A DNA stretch of 64,000 bases from Casuarius casuarius. Its lineage: Eukaryota > Chordata > Aves > Casuariiformes > Casuariidae. This document shows, one piece after another, positions 38,342 to 52,006 of this stretch; the first letter of the stretch is position 1; the number at the start of each line of letters is the position of its first letter. The translations under genes and the position numbers were made by a program. The stretch is taken from positions 643,905-707,904 of the forward strand of contig PTFA01000198.1 of NCBI GenBank assembly GCA_003342895.1. Reading direction: 5' to 3'. A model generated the notes under the pieces. That model saw only the letters and a program-made list of their open reading frames with translations. It had not been told where the DNA came from and did not search any database.

Positions 38342-38366
38342 CCCCCTCCCTCTTTTTGGGAGGGGG
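38342..38366. repeat. Polypyrimidine/polypurine hairpin
   Basis: CCCCCTCCC (38342-38350) pairs exactly with GGGAGGGGG (38358-38366) across a T-rich 7-base loop. Each arm is purely pyrimidine or purine. Confidence 0.85.
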
Positions 38367-40772
38367 GAAGGGCTGCTTGGCTCATCAGTTCCTGGGTGCA
38401 TAGGAGTGCGGCTATACTAGTCTAGGATGCTTATAAGAAAATATTTCTTAAACGCTGCAGGTCCAAAAACTGGAATTCAAATTTACAATATGACCAAACT
38501 TAGTGTGCCAAATATTTACAGAGTTTACAATATAAACTTATCCCAAGTCCAAAATCTGTGATTCAGAGAAAATGGAAAATTACGGTTTTCAGACCTCTTC
38601 ATCTTTGGCTTCTTTTCTTTGTACACAACAGTACTCCTATGGGGTTTTGATTTCTTTTGTTTTTCCTGTTGAATCTTACCCAAAATGCTTGAACCTCTTA
38701 ATGAGTTATAAAATATAGGCCCTTTCATTCAAACAAGTTCTGTTTTGTTGGGTTGTGAATTCCGATCAGAGCAGATCTTGATTCATTTAAAAATGAAACT
38801 TTTAAAATCAAACTATTTTAATAAAGAGCTACACCACTGAGATGACTTTTTTAAATGACTGAAAACTAGAATTCTAGATTTCTTTTTTCAAAGTAAAATT
38901 TGACTAAATACCTTATTTAATATTTTAGGCTGGCAGGAAAATAATTATATTTTCTATTTGGTTGTTATTTTAAAATTACTTCTAATGTCATTCTCATCAG
39001 TTGCTTTGATTCAGTTCTTTTTTTTTTTCTTGTGATATTAGTCCTATGTCAGACTTCATATTGTCTGTAAGATAGAATCTTTCTTTATAAATTTTGCATG
39101 TTTCCCTACATTAATAATACAGATTTAGTTCTATTTGTAGATGCAGTAGTACCCTTTCTCATACAGACAACAGAAGGAAACCTGAAGTAGATTAGTAATG
39201 TGATCACAGTACTACTTTAAGCACAATTACCTTGTCTTAAATGGTCAATAGGCTCATGAGAGTGCAGAATCCTCTCCAGCAATAGATGTGCCCTCCTTCA
39301 AGAGGAATTAGAAAGAAATTAAAGGAATGTGTGTGAAAACGCATTCTTGTATGTCTTTGCATGCCTTTCTACCTTGGGTGGAGGCATGTGGAAATAACAG
39401 GTTGGGGGGAAAAAAAAAAGTTTTACCACAGTTTTCAACTTCTTGTGGTTGTGGTAGTTCAGCCTCTGTTATGGACATGTCATCACTGTTATTTCTGGCA
39501 GCCCTTTAGTAAGTCAAGACCAACTCTTCTTGAAGCTTGAGATGGGAGAAATCAAATCAGTTTGAGATTTTTTTTTTCCACTGTATTTTTGGTTTCTCTG
39601 CTTAGATGTATTCTAGGCAAGATTGATGTCAATCAGTACATTTACCAAACTTTCTCCTGGAAGTTGGTTTTCAAGCAACTTTTTACATGTCCAACAATTG
39701 AATTTACTAAAACGCAAGTTGTAAACATCTGTCAGAGTAGATGGGTGAAAACTTAACTGTGGACTTTTATGTGAAGTTATCATGTGTTGAATAACGTGCA
39801 TTTTCACCTTGATTCAACGTTAGTGTTAGAGTCATTCTACAATATAAACAAAATAGATCTGTTTGGATTTTTTATTACAACTTTGTGCTTATATGAGTAA
39901 ATAGAAATTCTTACAGATTAATTTCTCATTTTGCTCTATAATAATATGAAGAGTTCAAACACAGTTTTAAAATGCTAACTGAGCTACTGAAATGTGAAAC
40001 AGTCCCTTGGTGTAAGGGTATGCCTCTTGAACTATTCCTGGGAATCTCCCTAACAGTAGTCTTATCCAAGAGGTTGCTAACCTTCCAACAACTGTGCGTC
40101 ATGCTGTATTTTTCTTTCCTAAACTAGAAATTGATCATCCTGGTAGAAACTCACCAGGAGCTGTTAGGTGTTGCCCTTCTAAAGGACAAAAACCTGATGA
40201 CCAGTTGTTATGCAAGGCAGCAGGTCTGGAGCTGTGCAAAATTTGGGACTTAGTGGGCACAAGAATCCAGAGACACCTCCCTCTCTGTCACTGTTGCTCT
40301 TCAAGGTACCTGGCCTCTAGCTGGCTTGGTCTGTAGTAAACTGGTGATTATTAGACCATATAGCTCAAGTTTTGATTTCAGACCTGGTCTGTATTTGCCA
40401 CTTGAAAAGACTGTCCGAACCCTGCCGGCAGGTGCACCTGGGTGACTGTGCCGGGGCCGGTATCTAGAGGTGCCAAGGGGGGATTCTTTCTCGGGCAGTG
40501 TTGGTATTTCAGGCTGTAAGCTGATCGTTATGAAGACTATTGTCAAAGAAGGATTTCAAAGAGTTTGAGCAGCGTTTTCATTGCATGATCTGAATTGTAA
40601 TATGCAGATATTGTGACTACTTAGGCAGATTTCTGCTGTGGGATTGTTGTGTACTGCTTTTTACATGTTCCAAAAATGTTTCATTCAATTACCTGCTCAC
40701 TTTCAGCATAAATAACCTCCTTTTGACTCAAAGTGATTCCACATGAGATCCTCCATCAGGGAAAAACTATTT

Positions 40773-40794
40773 CCCTCCCCCCCCGCCCCCTGCC
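40773..40794 (-). other. C-rich run (minus-strand G-quadruplex potential)
   Basis: Runs of C3, C8 and C5 separated by single bases; on the minus strand these give four or more G3 tracts. Confidence 0.55.
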
Positions 40795-43700
40795 AAAAGT
40801 TGTTTTTTAAATTTGTAAGTCTAAGTGGAGATACCTGCAGTTTGTATGAGAGAAGACAGTATGGTCACTGTTCTGTGCTATTCAACTCATCATTGCAAGA
40901 CTTGAACCTAGACATCCCATCTCTTGGCAGTGGATAGGGTTTCTTGAGAGGAAGGCATGGGGGTCACTGAGAAAAATGTCTATTTCATGTTACTTATAAA
41001 GAAACACTGCCAGGCTCCTGCTGTATCAGGAGAGGTCACATCTGAGAGCAAAAGTCTGCCTATGCAGAGCTTATTGCAAAATCAAGATGAGGTGCAGAAC
41101 CTGAATACTGCAGGGTTTTTTTCCTCAAAACCTTTATCTTCCTCCCCTCTCCATTATGGGTACTGCCTTTGGAGCTGATGGAAAACTGAATAGTCTGAGA
41201 AATTCTGATAACTCTGGAAAACAATAGGGAGCACTGGATGTGAAAAAAGTGACTTTTGAAACGTACTGAAATAAAAATATTTAAGAGAAAGAAGGAAAGG
41301 GGGAGAGCTATAAAACAGAGGAGTAGCAACATCTGGAGGTCCTCTGATAACAAGTGCTTTCGAGTCTCTTTTCTCTTCAGTCTCTGCACCACAAGAAATC
41401 TGCTGGAGCTTTTTGTAAAGGGAGGCTCTTTGGACCTGGTATCCTATCTAATTACCTAATGGGCTCCTCTACTACCTAAGAGGAAAGAAAGAGCTTGACA
41501 TGTAAAGCAGCTAAAATTAAATGCGCTTATAATGTAGATACAATTATCTCTATTCAACAGTTTGATAAAGTTCCCAGGGCCTGATCCAAAAACTATTACG
41601 TTTAACAGGAATCTTTAATGGGCTATGGATTATCTTGCATCTGCCTTTTGAAGTAAGATTGAATTCATTTATAATATACATATTCCTTTATAATAAAAAC
41701 ACTAGAGAGGACCATAAAGATTTAGCTGAATTAAGAGGTTGTATTCAATAAGAATATCGTATTCATAAAGTTATTTTCAGTAGCTAGAATATAGGTCCTC
41801 TGGCTTGCCAAAAAGTCTCCCTAGTGCCACCATGTTCTTGTGTTGTAGAGGGAAGACTGGGCAGTAAGTGAAGGCATTTGCTGTTGATTTTTATATCTAA
41901 TTGCTATCTTTGTAGGAAATAGTTTTCTCTTTGCATTTATTTACTTATTTTATTTTCCAGAGTCAGGCTCGGCTAAACAGTTTTGACTGTGGTCTCATGC
42001 TTTCAGTCAGGCGTATTTTTTTTGTTGTTGTTGAGAAAACTTTTTGCAGCTTTAATGGCTTTGGAATGACTTTATATCTTGCTGAATTATAACGTTATTT
42101 GAAGTCAGAACGTATCTGTCTCTACAGTACTCCAATGTTTGAATGGAAGGCTGTGAAGTAACACTGATTTACAAACTGTGATTATACTGGAAACATTTCT
42201 ACTGTAGATGACTTAATTGAACAGGAGATATAACCTCATCTTCCCAAGTATGAAAGACTGATTTGATTTATTTTAAAAATGTAGCCTTCTGCCTGTTTCA
42301 GGTGGTATCCTCTGTCTAATACTGTGTGACTTTTTGATTCTCCTTCTGCATTTCTTGTAAGAAAGTTGCTGTACTAACAGGTTTGCAAAGGAACCCTGCC
42401 AGAGTCCTGTGAGGTAGCATAAACCACAGGACTGGGGACACAAGAAGGTTTATTCGTGTTGTTTACAACAGAGGAATTATAATTCTGAGGAGAAGAGCAA
42501 ATATTCTAGATTAAGTGATCATTTAGTATGAACCAAAAGCACAGAGGTCAGACAGAATAATCATAATTGTTTTAGCAGAGTTGCACAAACTCCTAGCCGT
42601 ACCTGTCTTCATATCGCTTGGCTACCATTCATCATCCTTGCTGTTTCCCTCAAATTATATAACCTTAAAAAAAAAAAAAAAGTGCTTCTGTTGTCAGCAG
42701 TGAGCAAGTCCTCACTGGTAATGGTACCTCTTTGACTGGAACTTTCTGTTGCTAAAATAAGCATCGGATCTGTTTTGTCCCAGTAGGTTCTGCTTGTGGA
42801 GACACTAAGACAGTTGAGATTTGTTTGTGTCTGTTTTGTTTGCTTTCATAAAGCAGTTCGGAGTTGTAAACCCAAGTGTAATCAATGTTGCATGACTTTT
42901 CTTTGAATGGTATAATTACATTCAGATGCCAAGTGTGAAGTGCTTTGACAGTCTCACAACAATTTTTATTCAAAGCTTTGAAGCAAAAGGAAGAAATGAA
43001 AAATCAACTATTGTCTTTTGGTGAGAATAATAACATTAGAGACTCCATCACACTTGGCCACCAAATGCTATGTGGAATGGCATTTATATGCACTAGACTG
43101 TTTACAGTGAGCCATTAAAATAGTAGCTTATGAGACCATTCCCTGATGGACACTGCTGTACCTGGGGAACTTGCCAGATACCATCAGTAAAATGGACCAT
43201 AAAAGCAACCTGAAGCTTAAATTCTTAGTGGAATTCATCTGATAAATATATTGTTAAATCTTAAGTGTTTCATTCATCTTTTTAAAGTGTGACACACTGC
43301 TCTGCTTATCTGTTTAGCCTCACTGGCAGCATTCTCTCAAGAGGTTAAAGCATACAAGGCTAGATGCATCCATTTGCTTTAATAGAGTTATCTGAGGAAG
43401 AATGAGTCCGGCAGAATCATTAAACATGATCGTACTGGGGAAGGTCGTTGGTGAAGGTGTACGCACACCTCTTTCAGTGTCAGTAAACTCTATTTCAAAT
43501 ACCTTTTCCATGTTTCACCATTTTCAGCATCAAGTAAAAACTTATCAACAAAAGCATCTGAAAACCTCATTTTTACTAGATGTACAATAGAGTTCTTTCA
43601 CCTGCTTTTGCCATCTGCAATGTATAATGGAAAGAAGACAGATGCTATTCTTACAGTGTTGCCATAAGACTAGGAGCCAGTAACTGTTTTGCCATCAAAG

Positions 43701-44878
43701 CACTGTGGAGGATAGAAGTTCTGTTTAAAATGTAATAGGATAATTAAGATAAAATATTCTTGGAATGACTTTGTGAAGAATTTAGAACTGTTTGTGATTT
43801 ACTTCTGAAGTGGAATGAAAATCAAATTTTAAATCAAATGACAGTGTGATTAAACAGAATTTCTATTTAGTAAAATGAAAGATGACTTTCTTGTGATCAC
43901 CTCCATGCTATAATATCAACCTGAACTGAGGAAGGGCCTGAAAGCAAAACTGCGTGCCTGCAATCCAGCAGTTTTGATGAATCTTTTATCAAGGCAGGTG
44001 CTTCTTATGCAAAATGGAAAACTGTGATCAAAATGAAGAAAGGGAAAAGAAATGCCCTAAAATAGCTCATAGGCTAGACATCGTATGGGCTGATGGGCTG
44101 CAAAGTAGGGGTTAGGCTCCAAGTTACCACTCAGGGATTTGAAGTTCTCGCTTTACAAGTGAGTTACCTAAATTTGGGATAATGACTATTTTTGGGATGA
44201 GTCTCTTACTTTGGGGAAAATCCTCCAGAGGTCTTGGTTTGATTCTCACATAGAAAGTGAATCATATGGAAAATGTAAAAGAATTGTGTGGAGCAGTTCT
44301 TTCCTACTTGGCTGTAACCCTGAGAATGAGCCCTTTGCTTTGGGGACCACATGCTAGATCTGGAGTCTGAATGACTATCTTCTGTACATACATGAATCTC
44401 TAAAAGAAGTCCACTTATAAATGAAGAGTAGGATATCTGAACTGAGATCAGTCACGTAGATTTAAGAGAAGAACTTGGCCTTAAGTGTGAATTAGTCTCA
44501 GACAAAATTCATAGCAGCCTACTTGTTAATGAATTGCAAAGTCTTTATTTTTAAACATTGTAAGTCTGCCTAACTTCCCACAAGGAGCTCATTGTACTTT
44601 GCACTTGGAAGAAAATGGAGAAAATGTAAGTGGTACTTCGGAGGAGTCGGGAGTCTGGTTCCAATATGGATTAAGTTGGCCACTTTACACGTGTGAAATT
44701 GCACTAAAGGTACTGATAAATAGAATGTGTATATTATAGATAGCTATGTGCCCTAATCAGTGATGTGATACATGTTTATCAGTATCAGTAGAATTAAAAG
44801 CTGGTGTTCAAAGCCTCTATCAGCACAGCTTGATAAATAGATTGTTAGAGGAAATGGAATTCTTGAAATGGCAAAGTA

Positions 44879-44915
44879 CGTGCAGCGTGGGTCTGCGCCG
44901 TCTGCGGCTGCGGGT
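44879..44915. other. CpG cluster
   Basis: Six CpGs within about 35 bases in otherwise CpG-poor DNA, with repeated TGCG/GCGG motifs. Confidence 0.5.
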
Positions 44916-45780
44916 TATGCAGCTCTCAGTTCTTCTCTTCATTTAGAGCTCAAAGTCCTTGAGAAGGTATTAAGAAGATAGATATTTCTCTAATTATTTC
45001 CTTTTAAAATCTCGAATGTAGGTAGTGTCTTTTTTTGGGTTTCTCTTTGTTCCTTTTTTGTTTTCAATGTGAATTGCAAAAGTAAATCTTTTTCATGAAG
45101 AGAGGCGTAATTAATTGGGTTTGGAGGAAGTGTTCACAAACATATTTAAAATATTAAAAAAATATATACCCTGCAGTATCAGTAGAGACATTTCAGAAAA
45201 TGTCTGTAGCCATCCATGGCTTGATGAAAATACTTAGGAATGTGATAATCTTAATGTAGTAGTAGTAATTTCCTGGGGGCTAGAGCCAGTGAAATTTTTC
45301 ATTATTATCAAAGCCCATAAGAGAGGCATTCTGGATTTCTAGGGCCTCAATAACAGGAAGAGGTGAGGACTAGAAAGCTCCTGAAGCTCAGTGTGGACCA
45401 CGCATTCAGCTTAGTTAATAGCTACAATTTTGTAGGAAGAAGAAGAAAAAAGCTACTTTTGATATTATGTTGAGAAATATATTCAGTGAATTAGAAGAGA
45501 GGCTGGTGTATACATGTAAGTCGGTATCTGTATGAGGCTAGCAGAAAAGCATTTGTCTGTTTATGGGGGAGGAGGGAATTCGGCTCACACATCTAAAATG
45601 AGCTTGATTTTTCATTCTAGCTTTGTAGCTCACCTTTAAGAGAAAGCAGAACATGAGCTGCCGCCCAGTGAGTGATTCTGTGCCAGCTGATGTGGAATGT
45701 GGAGTCTTTTATGTAATTAAAACCAGTGATTTAAAACATCTGCTCATATCCCTGTGTGGTGTGTGTGTTTTTTTTTTTTT

Positions 45781-45980
45781 NNNNNNNNNNNNNNNNNNNN
45801 NNNNNNNNNNNNNNNNNNNNNNNNNNNNNNNNNNNNNNNNNNNNNNNNNNNNNNNNNNNNNNNNNNNNNNNNNNNNNNNNNNNNNNNNNNNNNNNNNNNN
45901 NNNNNNNNNNNNNNNNNNNNNNNNNNNNNNNNNNNNNNNNNNNNNNNNNNNNNNNNNNNNNNNNNNNNNNNNNNNNNNNN
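45781..45980. other. Assembly gap, 200 N
   Basis: Exactly 200 N, a typical placeholder length. The left edge is a (GT)n then T13 run and the right edge a G7 run, so a low-complexity or GC-rich segment was probably lost. True length unknown. Confidence 0.98.
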
Positions 45981-46230
45981 GGGGGGGAAGAGTATTAGAT
46001 GCCATAAATGAAAAATATCAAGGATAAGAGATGTGAGGAAATGTTTACAGGCAGTAAGATTGCTAAAAAATAAGTAATTAGTAAATGGAATGACACAAAT
46101 GACTACACACAAAGCAATAGACTTACCTACATGAGTAAAATAAGCATAGTTTACAAGCACAATTAGGTTTTTCATTTTTTTATGACAACTGCAATTCAGA
46201 TATGGTATATAAACATCTTGCCTGTTGGAA

Positions 46231-46330
46231 ATAACAATTAAAAAAGAAGCTAATCCCGCTCTACGATGAGCGCTCCATTAGCGTTGTTATGCAGACCTGC
46301 TGTCTATTTATGCTACTTGAGGGTTTGATC
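46231..46330. other. Possible conserved non-coding element
   Basis: A compact stretch with retained CpGs, TAATCCC (bicoid/OTX/PITX-type core) and ATTAG motifs, and a second TAATCCC near 46353. It contrasts with the surrounding AT-rich sequence. Conservation is inferred from texture only. Confidence 0.25.
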
Positions 46331-46434
46331 ACTTTTGTTCAGTCAAAGAAAACTAATCCCAGAAGTTTCTGGAAACTGTTGTTCATTCTTCCCCAAAAGC
46401 AAGGGGTTATGCTGACCTCTGAGCATAAGGATGG

Positions 46435-46513
46435 CCTAGAAAATTAGAGCAGGTACATATTATAGCATAATAGGTACCTAGAAAATTATAAAACCCTAGA
46501 AAATTATAGCAGG
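46435..46513. repeat. Three scattered copies of a short motif
   Basis: CCTAGAAAATTA occurs at 46435, 46477 and 46495. The first and third copies extend to AGCAGGT with one mismatch, a 60-base spacing. Confidence 0.7.
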
Positions 46514-49500
46514 TCAAGGGGAATTCAACATAAGTACAGTAAGGAGTTTTTTAGGGGTTTTTTTTGGTGGACGAGTGCATATATTGCATTTTGATCATGT
46601 ACATAGGGTTGTTATATAGACCTTGTGCTGATGCATCATTTAAATCTAACCCACTGCCTATTCTGAATATCAGCATTTAATATGGGGATCTTCTGTGAGG
46701 CGTCTAAACACAGGCGTTTCCTCTGTCAAATGTTCTTATTAAATATTAACTCTTTCAATTAACCTAATACTAACCTCTATCATGTCCACACTTGCTATTC
46801 TTCACAGCATAAACTGCACCTCCCTGATTTGCCCCATTCTAGGGGGGCCGGGGGGCTCTGAATCCAGCGAACATGCATAAAATGTTTTGAGATGGTCCTT
46901 TTCTCATTTAAAATTTTCCAGGATGGTAAATTAAAAGGAAGAAGGACATCCACTAACCTTGTGTGTGGGTTTTCCTTTGTTGTTGTTCCTTTTTAAATTT
47001 TGGGTTGAATATGAGGAACAGTCTTCTCAATTCCTTTAGAACTGTTTTGTTAGAGGTAGACATTTATAGTGAATGTCTAATTATTATTTTTTTAGGACCA
47101 ATGAGTTATGAAAATATTTATATGACTAATCAGACATATATATTAATGGAGAATGATTAAAAATGTAGTAATAACTTTAAACTATTTATGGCTTATCTTT
47201 AGTGGGTTATAGGTCTTTAACTACCCAATAAAACTATAGAGAATTTACTGATCACTGTTTTATTGGAATTACAACTTAGGCACTTCTTTTGAAGTTTCAT
47301 AACTGACTGGTGAAGCATTGTAAGGATGACAGATTTTTCTATTTTGCATTTTGGCTGTTACTCTTAAAGAAAAAAACTGTAAAATGAAAGCAATAAATAA
47401 AGCTATTTAAGTTCGAGAAATTGAAACAAACCAGATCAACAGTAACTAAAAAATTATGAAGTGGTGATTCAGAAGCAAATAAATCAGGGCTGTAATAACA
47501 AATTAACAGAAAATACCACTGTTGTGTCAATAGTAGCAGTCACAGAACCACAATAAAAGGAAAGGTGCAGAAAACTCCTGGATTTTCAAATGGGAGAGTG
47601 AAGAACAATCTAGTGTATGTTTAGAAAGCCCTGTGTGAGGTTCTTTCCTTGGTTCTTCCAATTATTTGGAACTTAGAAATTTCCAAATTTGTTAATAAGA
47701 ACACAATATTGACATGGGAGTAAATACATTCTATAGGCCTCTGTTATGTCTAGTATGACTAAGAGTGAAGGCATGAATGCTGAGGGTTTAACTTTCTCCA
47801 GTCCCACATATAATTTCTGTGTTCAATTTACCACCAAATTGATGTAAATTATTGAAGTCATTGTGGTCACAGGACTGGGAACAGCATAACGGGGAAGAGA
47901 CTTGCACTGAAGCGGTGGGTATAGCCACTAATAACCCCAGTTAGAGTAATTAGGACTACTCTTATAAATAGTTGGACATGTTCTTGCATATCTTGCTGAA
48001 TTTGACCAGTTGGCCCAACAACCTGCAAAATGAAAGCTAGTGAGCTGAATTCCTGGTTAAGCTGTTGCCTTACAGGGGTTGGAGGAGCTTTGGTAGCCCA
48101 CTGCCTAGAATGGTGGTAACAGTTTTTTCCATTCTTGGTAAAGGCCTTTGAGATGGAGTGGCAAAAAGTCATCTGTACACAAAGCACTGTGAGGAATGTT
48201 TCTCCTTCCTAAATCCAGCTCTCAGGTTTTTGTTATGCAGAATGGCAAGGGTCAGGAAGGAGCATTTTCTCTCAAAAGGTGACCTAGAATTTAATGTTTG
48301 TTTGCTTTGAAGTGTTTTATATAAAATTAGCTCTGTTCTGTCTGAAAATGGAATTATGAATATGAAGCCTTTCATAAAACATGGTTTTCAGCTCAGAACA
48401 ACAGCACAAAAATCTACTCAAGATAATTGTGTGGACTGTCTTTTTCAATTACTTTCAATAAAACTGAATATTTGCAGCTTGTGTTATACCAACATAGTTC
48501 CAACTTGCTGGGCCAGATTTGGTTTTTGAATAGCCCATAAAATGGTCTGTGCCTTCTCTTAGGTCAACAAACGTTTTTTAATATATTTTTTTTCCCCAAT
48601 AACATTACTCTAGCTTTTAAACTCTAGCTCAAAAAACAGACAGCTATGGATATATATAATTTTTCTAAGTACTAAAACACTCGCAGCACCCCAGACTCTG
48701 AGCTCCATTTCATCTTAACTCATCAAGTAGGTACAATGTTTATGTGGGCTTGCAACAAGTTCCATGTGTAAAGTCTTAATCTTTCATTTATTAAAGCCAA
48801 TAGCATATGTGCCAAACCTTTGTGGTATGTTAGATGTGAAAACTATTTTCAGTGCATTAGGAATTTGCTATTGTGTGCATTTGCCAGGTGGAGGCATAGT
48901 TTCATTAACAAATAATGGCAAGGGGGAGAGGCGAGGGAAAGCCTACTTGCTCAAAGGCTTTGTTCTTTTTCATTAATAACTAGTTTGCACTTTGGCTATT
49001 AAACAGTTGAAGGCTATTTCGGTGTGAAGTCTGTAGCTGGTATTAAAAGGACCTAAATTTAGAATAACATAAGCTAACCCAAATAACCTTTTTCCACGTT
49101 CAAGCAATAGATTCCATTGCCCCATAAACTCAAACAATTCTTAGTGCTCAAATTTTCCTCTTGTTTCTTCCTGCCATTAGTTCTTTCTTCTTCCTCTTAA
49201 TATCCTTGGAATATGGAAAGCATTTGGATTTAGTAGTGTCACTTTTGTCTTCAGTCTTAAAACATGATTTCTCTCTTCTGCCACCAATATGTACACTGAA
49301 TCAGATTGTGAATTTTACCTTTTCCAGACAGAAAATTCCTGGCCATTTCCCTTTATTTCTGATAGGCTGCAGACATGTATAGGTAATCTCAGATTATTGA
49401 ATATAACTTCTGCATAGTCACTGGCTTGTCTGGATTGGCCGTTGTGTTGATGGTTGATAGAAACATATTCAAGATTCTTCCTTGGGTCTGTCTTCTGTCC

Positions 49501-50219
49501 AAAGTAGGGTGTAAAGAGGAAAATCAGGCAAAAGTCCTCTCATTATCTTTGCTATCCTGTCCTTCAATCTTGGTGAAAAAGCTCACTGCAGGATGTTTGC
49601 ATGGACTGGTGAAACTTCTTATGCCTAGATCTGGATAGGAACTTTCCTTAGTAGCATGGCTGGTAGTTTTTGCTTTTGTTTTTATGAAAAAAAAATTATC
49701 AAAAGGAGAATGGGTTGCAGAGAACTGGTTATTAATGACGTGTGCTGCCTGCTCATCTGTGAAGCAGCAGGCAGGTTGTCTCATCCAAGCAAGAGTCACA
49801 CTCCAGATTTTTTGCTACCTAAAGGTTTCCAAACTCTGTTATGGTGTTGGAGCCACAGCTCTGGAGGGGGGGAGATTTGAAGTTCTGACAACCTCAGCTT
49901 TAAAGTTGACTTCCCTGCTGCACACCCAGGATCTCTGAACACCAGGATGCAGAAGCCAGATTCAGTAGTCCTCTAAAGCACCTCAGTCACTGCAGTCTTC
50001 CCATTATGAAGGGGAACAAATAATCAGGGATCCTGCACATTTGCTGCAGATGGAGTGATGAAAGGATAAGCATGTCCTGCAAGAATTTAGCTCCATTCCC
50101 ACTAACCCTGTGATTAACCAAACTCTTAAGCTCAGCAGTTTAAGGCTGCGCGCTTTCCCAAGGCTTGCCATCCTTGGAAGTGCCCCTCTCTGCATTGACT
50201 ATAGAGGGAGCCTGGGGCA

Positions 50220-50239
50220 GTGCCGCTTCTAAGCGGCAC
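50220..50239. repeat. Perfect CpG-containing hairpin, 9-bp arms
   Basis: GTGCCGCTT and AAGCGGCAC are exact reverse complements separated by CT. Confidence 0.85.
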
Positions 50240-52006
50240 ACCAGTGCCCAAAGCTCAAAGTTAGGTGGGTCCAGTTCTTCTGCATTGAAGGCCCTAGATG
50301 CAGAGAAGGGATCAATGTGAAATGACTGGGGAAAGGAGCATCCGCACTGTCAAACCTTTGCTTGTCAAAAAATAAGGTTGTTTCTCCAGCACTGTATAAA
50401 AATGGCTTCATGCTTGCTTGGCTGTAATCTAGAAAAATTCTGTGCAAAACAGGCTGGTGGGGCGGGGGGCAGTGAAAATATGTAGAGACAACAGTGCAAA
50501 TACTTTCTTTTATTATCACAATAAAAATTAAACAACAAACGTCATAGGAGACAGAAAAATACTGATGTCTATTACTTTTTATTTTCCTAAAGACTAATTT
50601 AATGTTGATATGCTTGGTATCTTACTATCGATATTTTTTTTTTCTTCACTCTGTAGTGTCTTTGATTCTTAAAATACGATAACCTTTCACACACTGAAAT
50701 AAAATCTATTGACTGCTGAAACATTGTAATTGTCCTGCCTGCCCTTATGCCAGTTGATGTGATGATAATACTTCAGACAGTTGAATGGAAATGTGCAGAA
50801 AAATAGATTATTCAGAACTCTTTTGAGCCTCATTCTTAGGGTATGTATTAAGTTTGGAAAACATAACTGTGTAGTGTGGATATGATATATAACTTTATGC
50901 AGAATTTCAGACATGCCGAAACTTGCAATGTGGTATGTTTTCAGGCTGCTGATGGAGACCACTGAGGTCCGTAGAAAATATTCACTGAATTAAGTTATTT
51001 TGGGACCTAGCCCAAGAAGTACTTTCTATGTGCTGATAAACTTAAACAGAACATTATGTATTCTGTGGCTTTTGTTAACCATTCAGTCTTTGTATCATGT
51101 ACATACATCTTCCTGATTCTTCAGTAGGAAAAAAGTGTCATATAGTCTGAAGATAGCAGTCCTTATTAAGAGCTGGAGTCTCACTGATTTGTGATCCTAC
51201 AGTCCTAGAGAGTGCCCACATCCATTAGGAAAATGCAGTACAGGTGTTTTGCAAATTTTATTCTGTAGTTTGTTTTAAAATAATTGATTCCTCTTTTCTT
51301 ATTTTGTGAATTCTGTTTTTGCAACCTATTATGTATTGCAAAATCTTAATTGTTTATCAGTTAAACATATGAGTCATTGTACACAACAGACCTTAAAAAT
51401 GAATCACTGAATTAAGCTTTTTTGGGTTCTTGCATGGAAAGCACATTATATATCCTAATATTCAAATAATATATCAGGCCTAGCAATTTTATTTCTACTT
51501 TTTGTTGTGGTTCCCAAGTTTGTTTTTTTTTGCAGCTATTTTTGCTCCCTCAGGACTGTGCTTTTTCAGTTTGTGGTATCAACCGTTTAATGTACGGTTC
51601 CTGGTCTTTTCATTATTTATTTATTTATATTTTCCTTCTTTAAAATAAATAAACGAAATGGCAGAGTTGACCACAGTGACACCTGAATTACAGGAACTTA
51701 AAACCCCAAACAAAACACCCCCCCATCTATCCAGTGCCCAGCATGATCTTTTAATATTAAGAACAGTACAGTATAGCTGTGATAAAATGGGAAAGATGTT
51801 AAGAAAATAAAAAACCCACATTGTATGCCAGAAGTAAAAGGTTAGCTAATTTGTACTCAATTTTTTTGCTACTTTGCCCATCTTTTCATTGTCAGCTCTT
51901 GCAACCAGAGCATAATAGCAAGTAGCTGTTCAAACACATTTATGGTGGTCTGAACCTTTTGGTCTTTGACTGACCTGCACAGGATAAATTAGAGGAATGG
52001 AGGCTT

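Larger units (their letters stand above)
33356..40127. other. Non-coding DNA
   Basis: No gene recognised. Contains a hairpin at 35175-35196, a GC-richer block at about 36880-37340 with overlapping openings on both strands, and a C-run/G-run hairpin at 38342-38366. The AT-rich 36600-36680 piece has homeodomain-like cores. Confidence 0.55.
40128..45780. other. Non-coding DNA with GC-rich patches
   Basis: A splice-like acceptor at 40126-40127 opens about 40 codons before a stop, with no clear donor. GC-rich patches lie at 40400-40500, 40773-40794 and 44879-44915. No gene can be named. Confidence 0.55.
45981..52006. other. Non-coding DNA
   Basis: No gene recognised. Contains a possible conserved element at 46231-46330, a short imperfect repeat cluster at 46435-46513, and a somewhat GC-rich interval at 49900-50480 with an exact hairpin at 50220-50239. 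Confidence 0.6.

Noticed and set aside
45653..46175. Open frames of up to 143 codons across 45.7-46.2 kb
   Set aside because: They exist only because the 200 N bases contain no stop codons.
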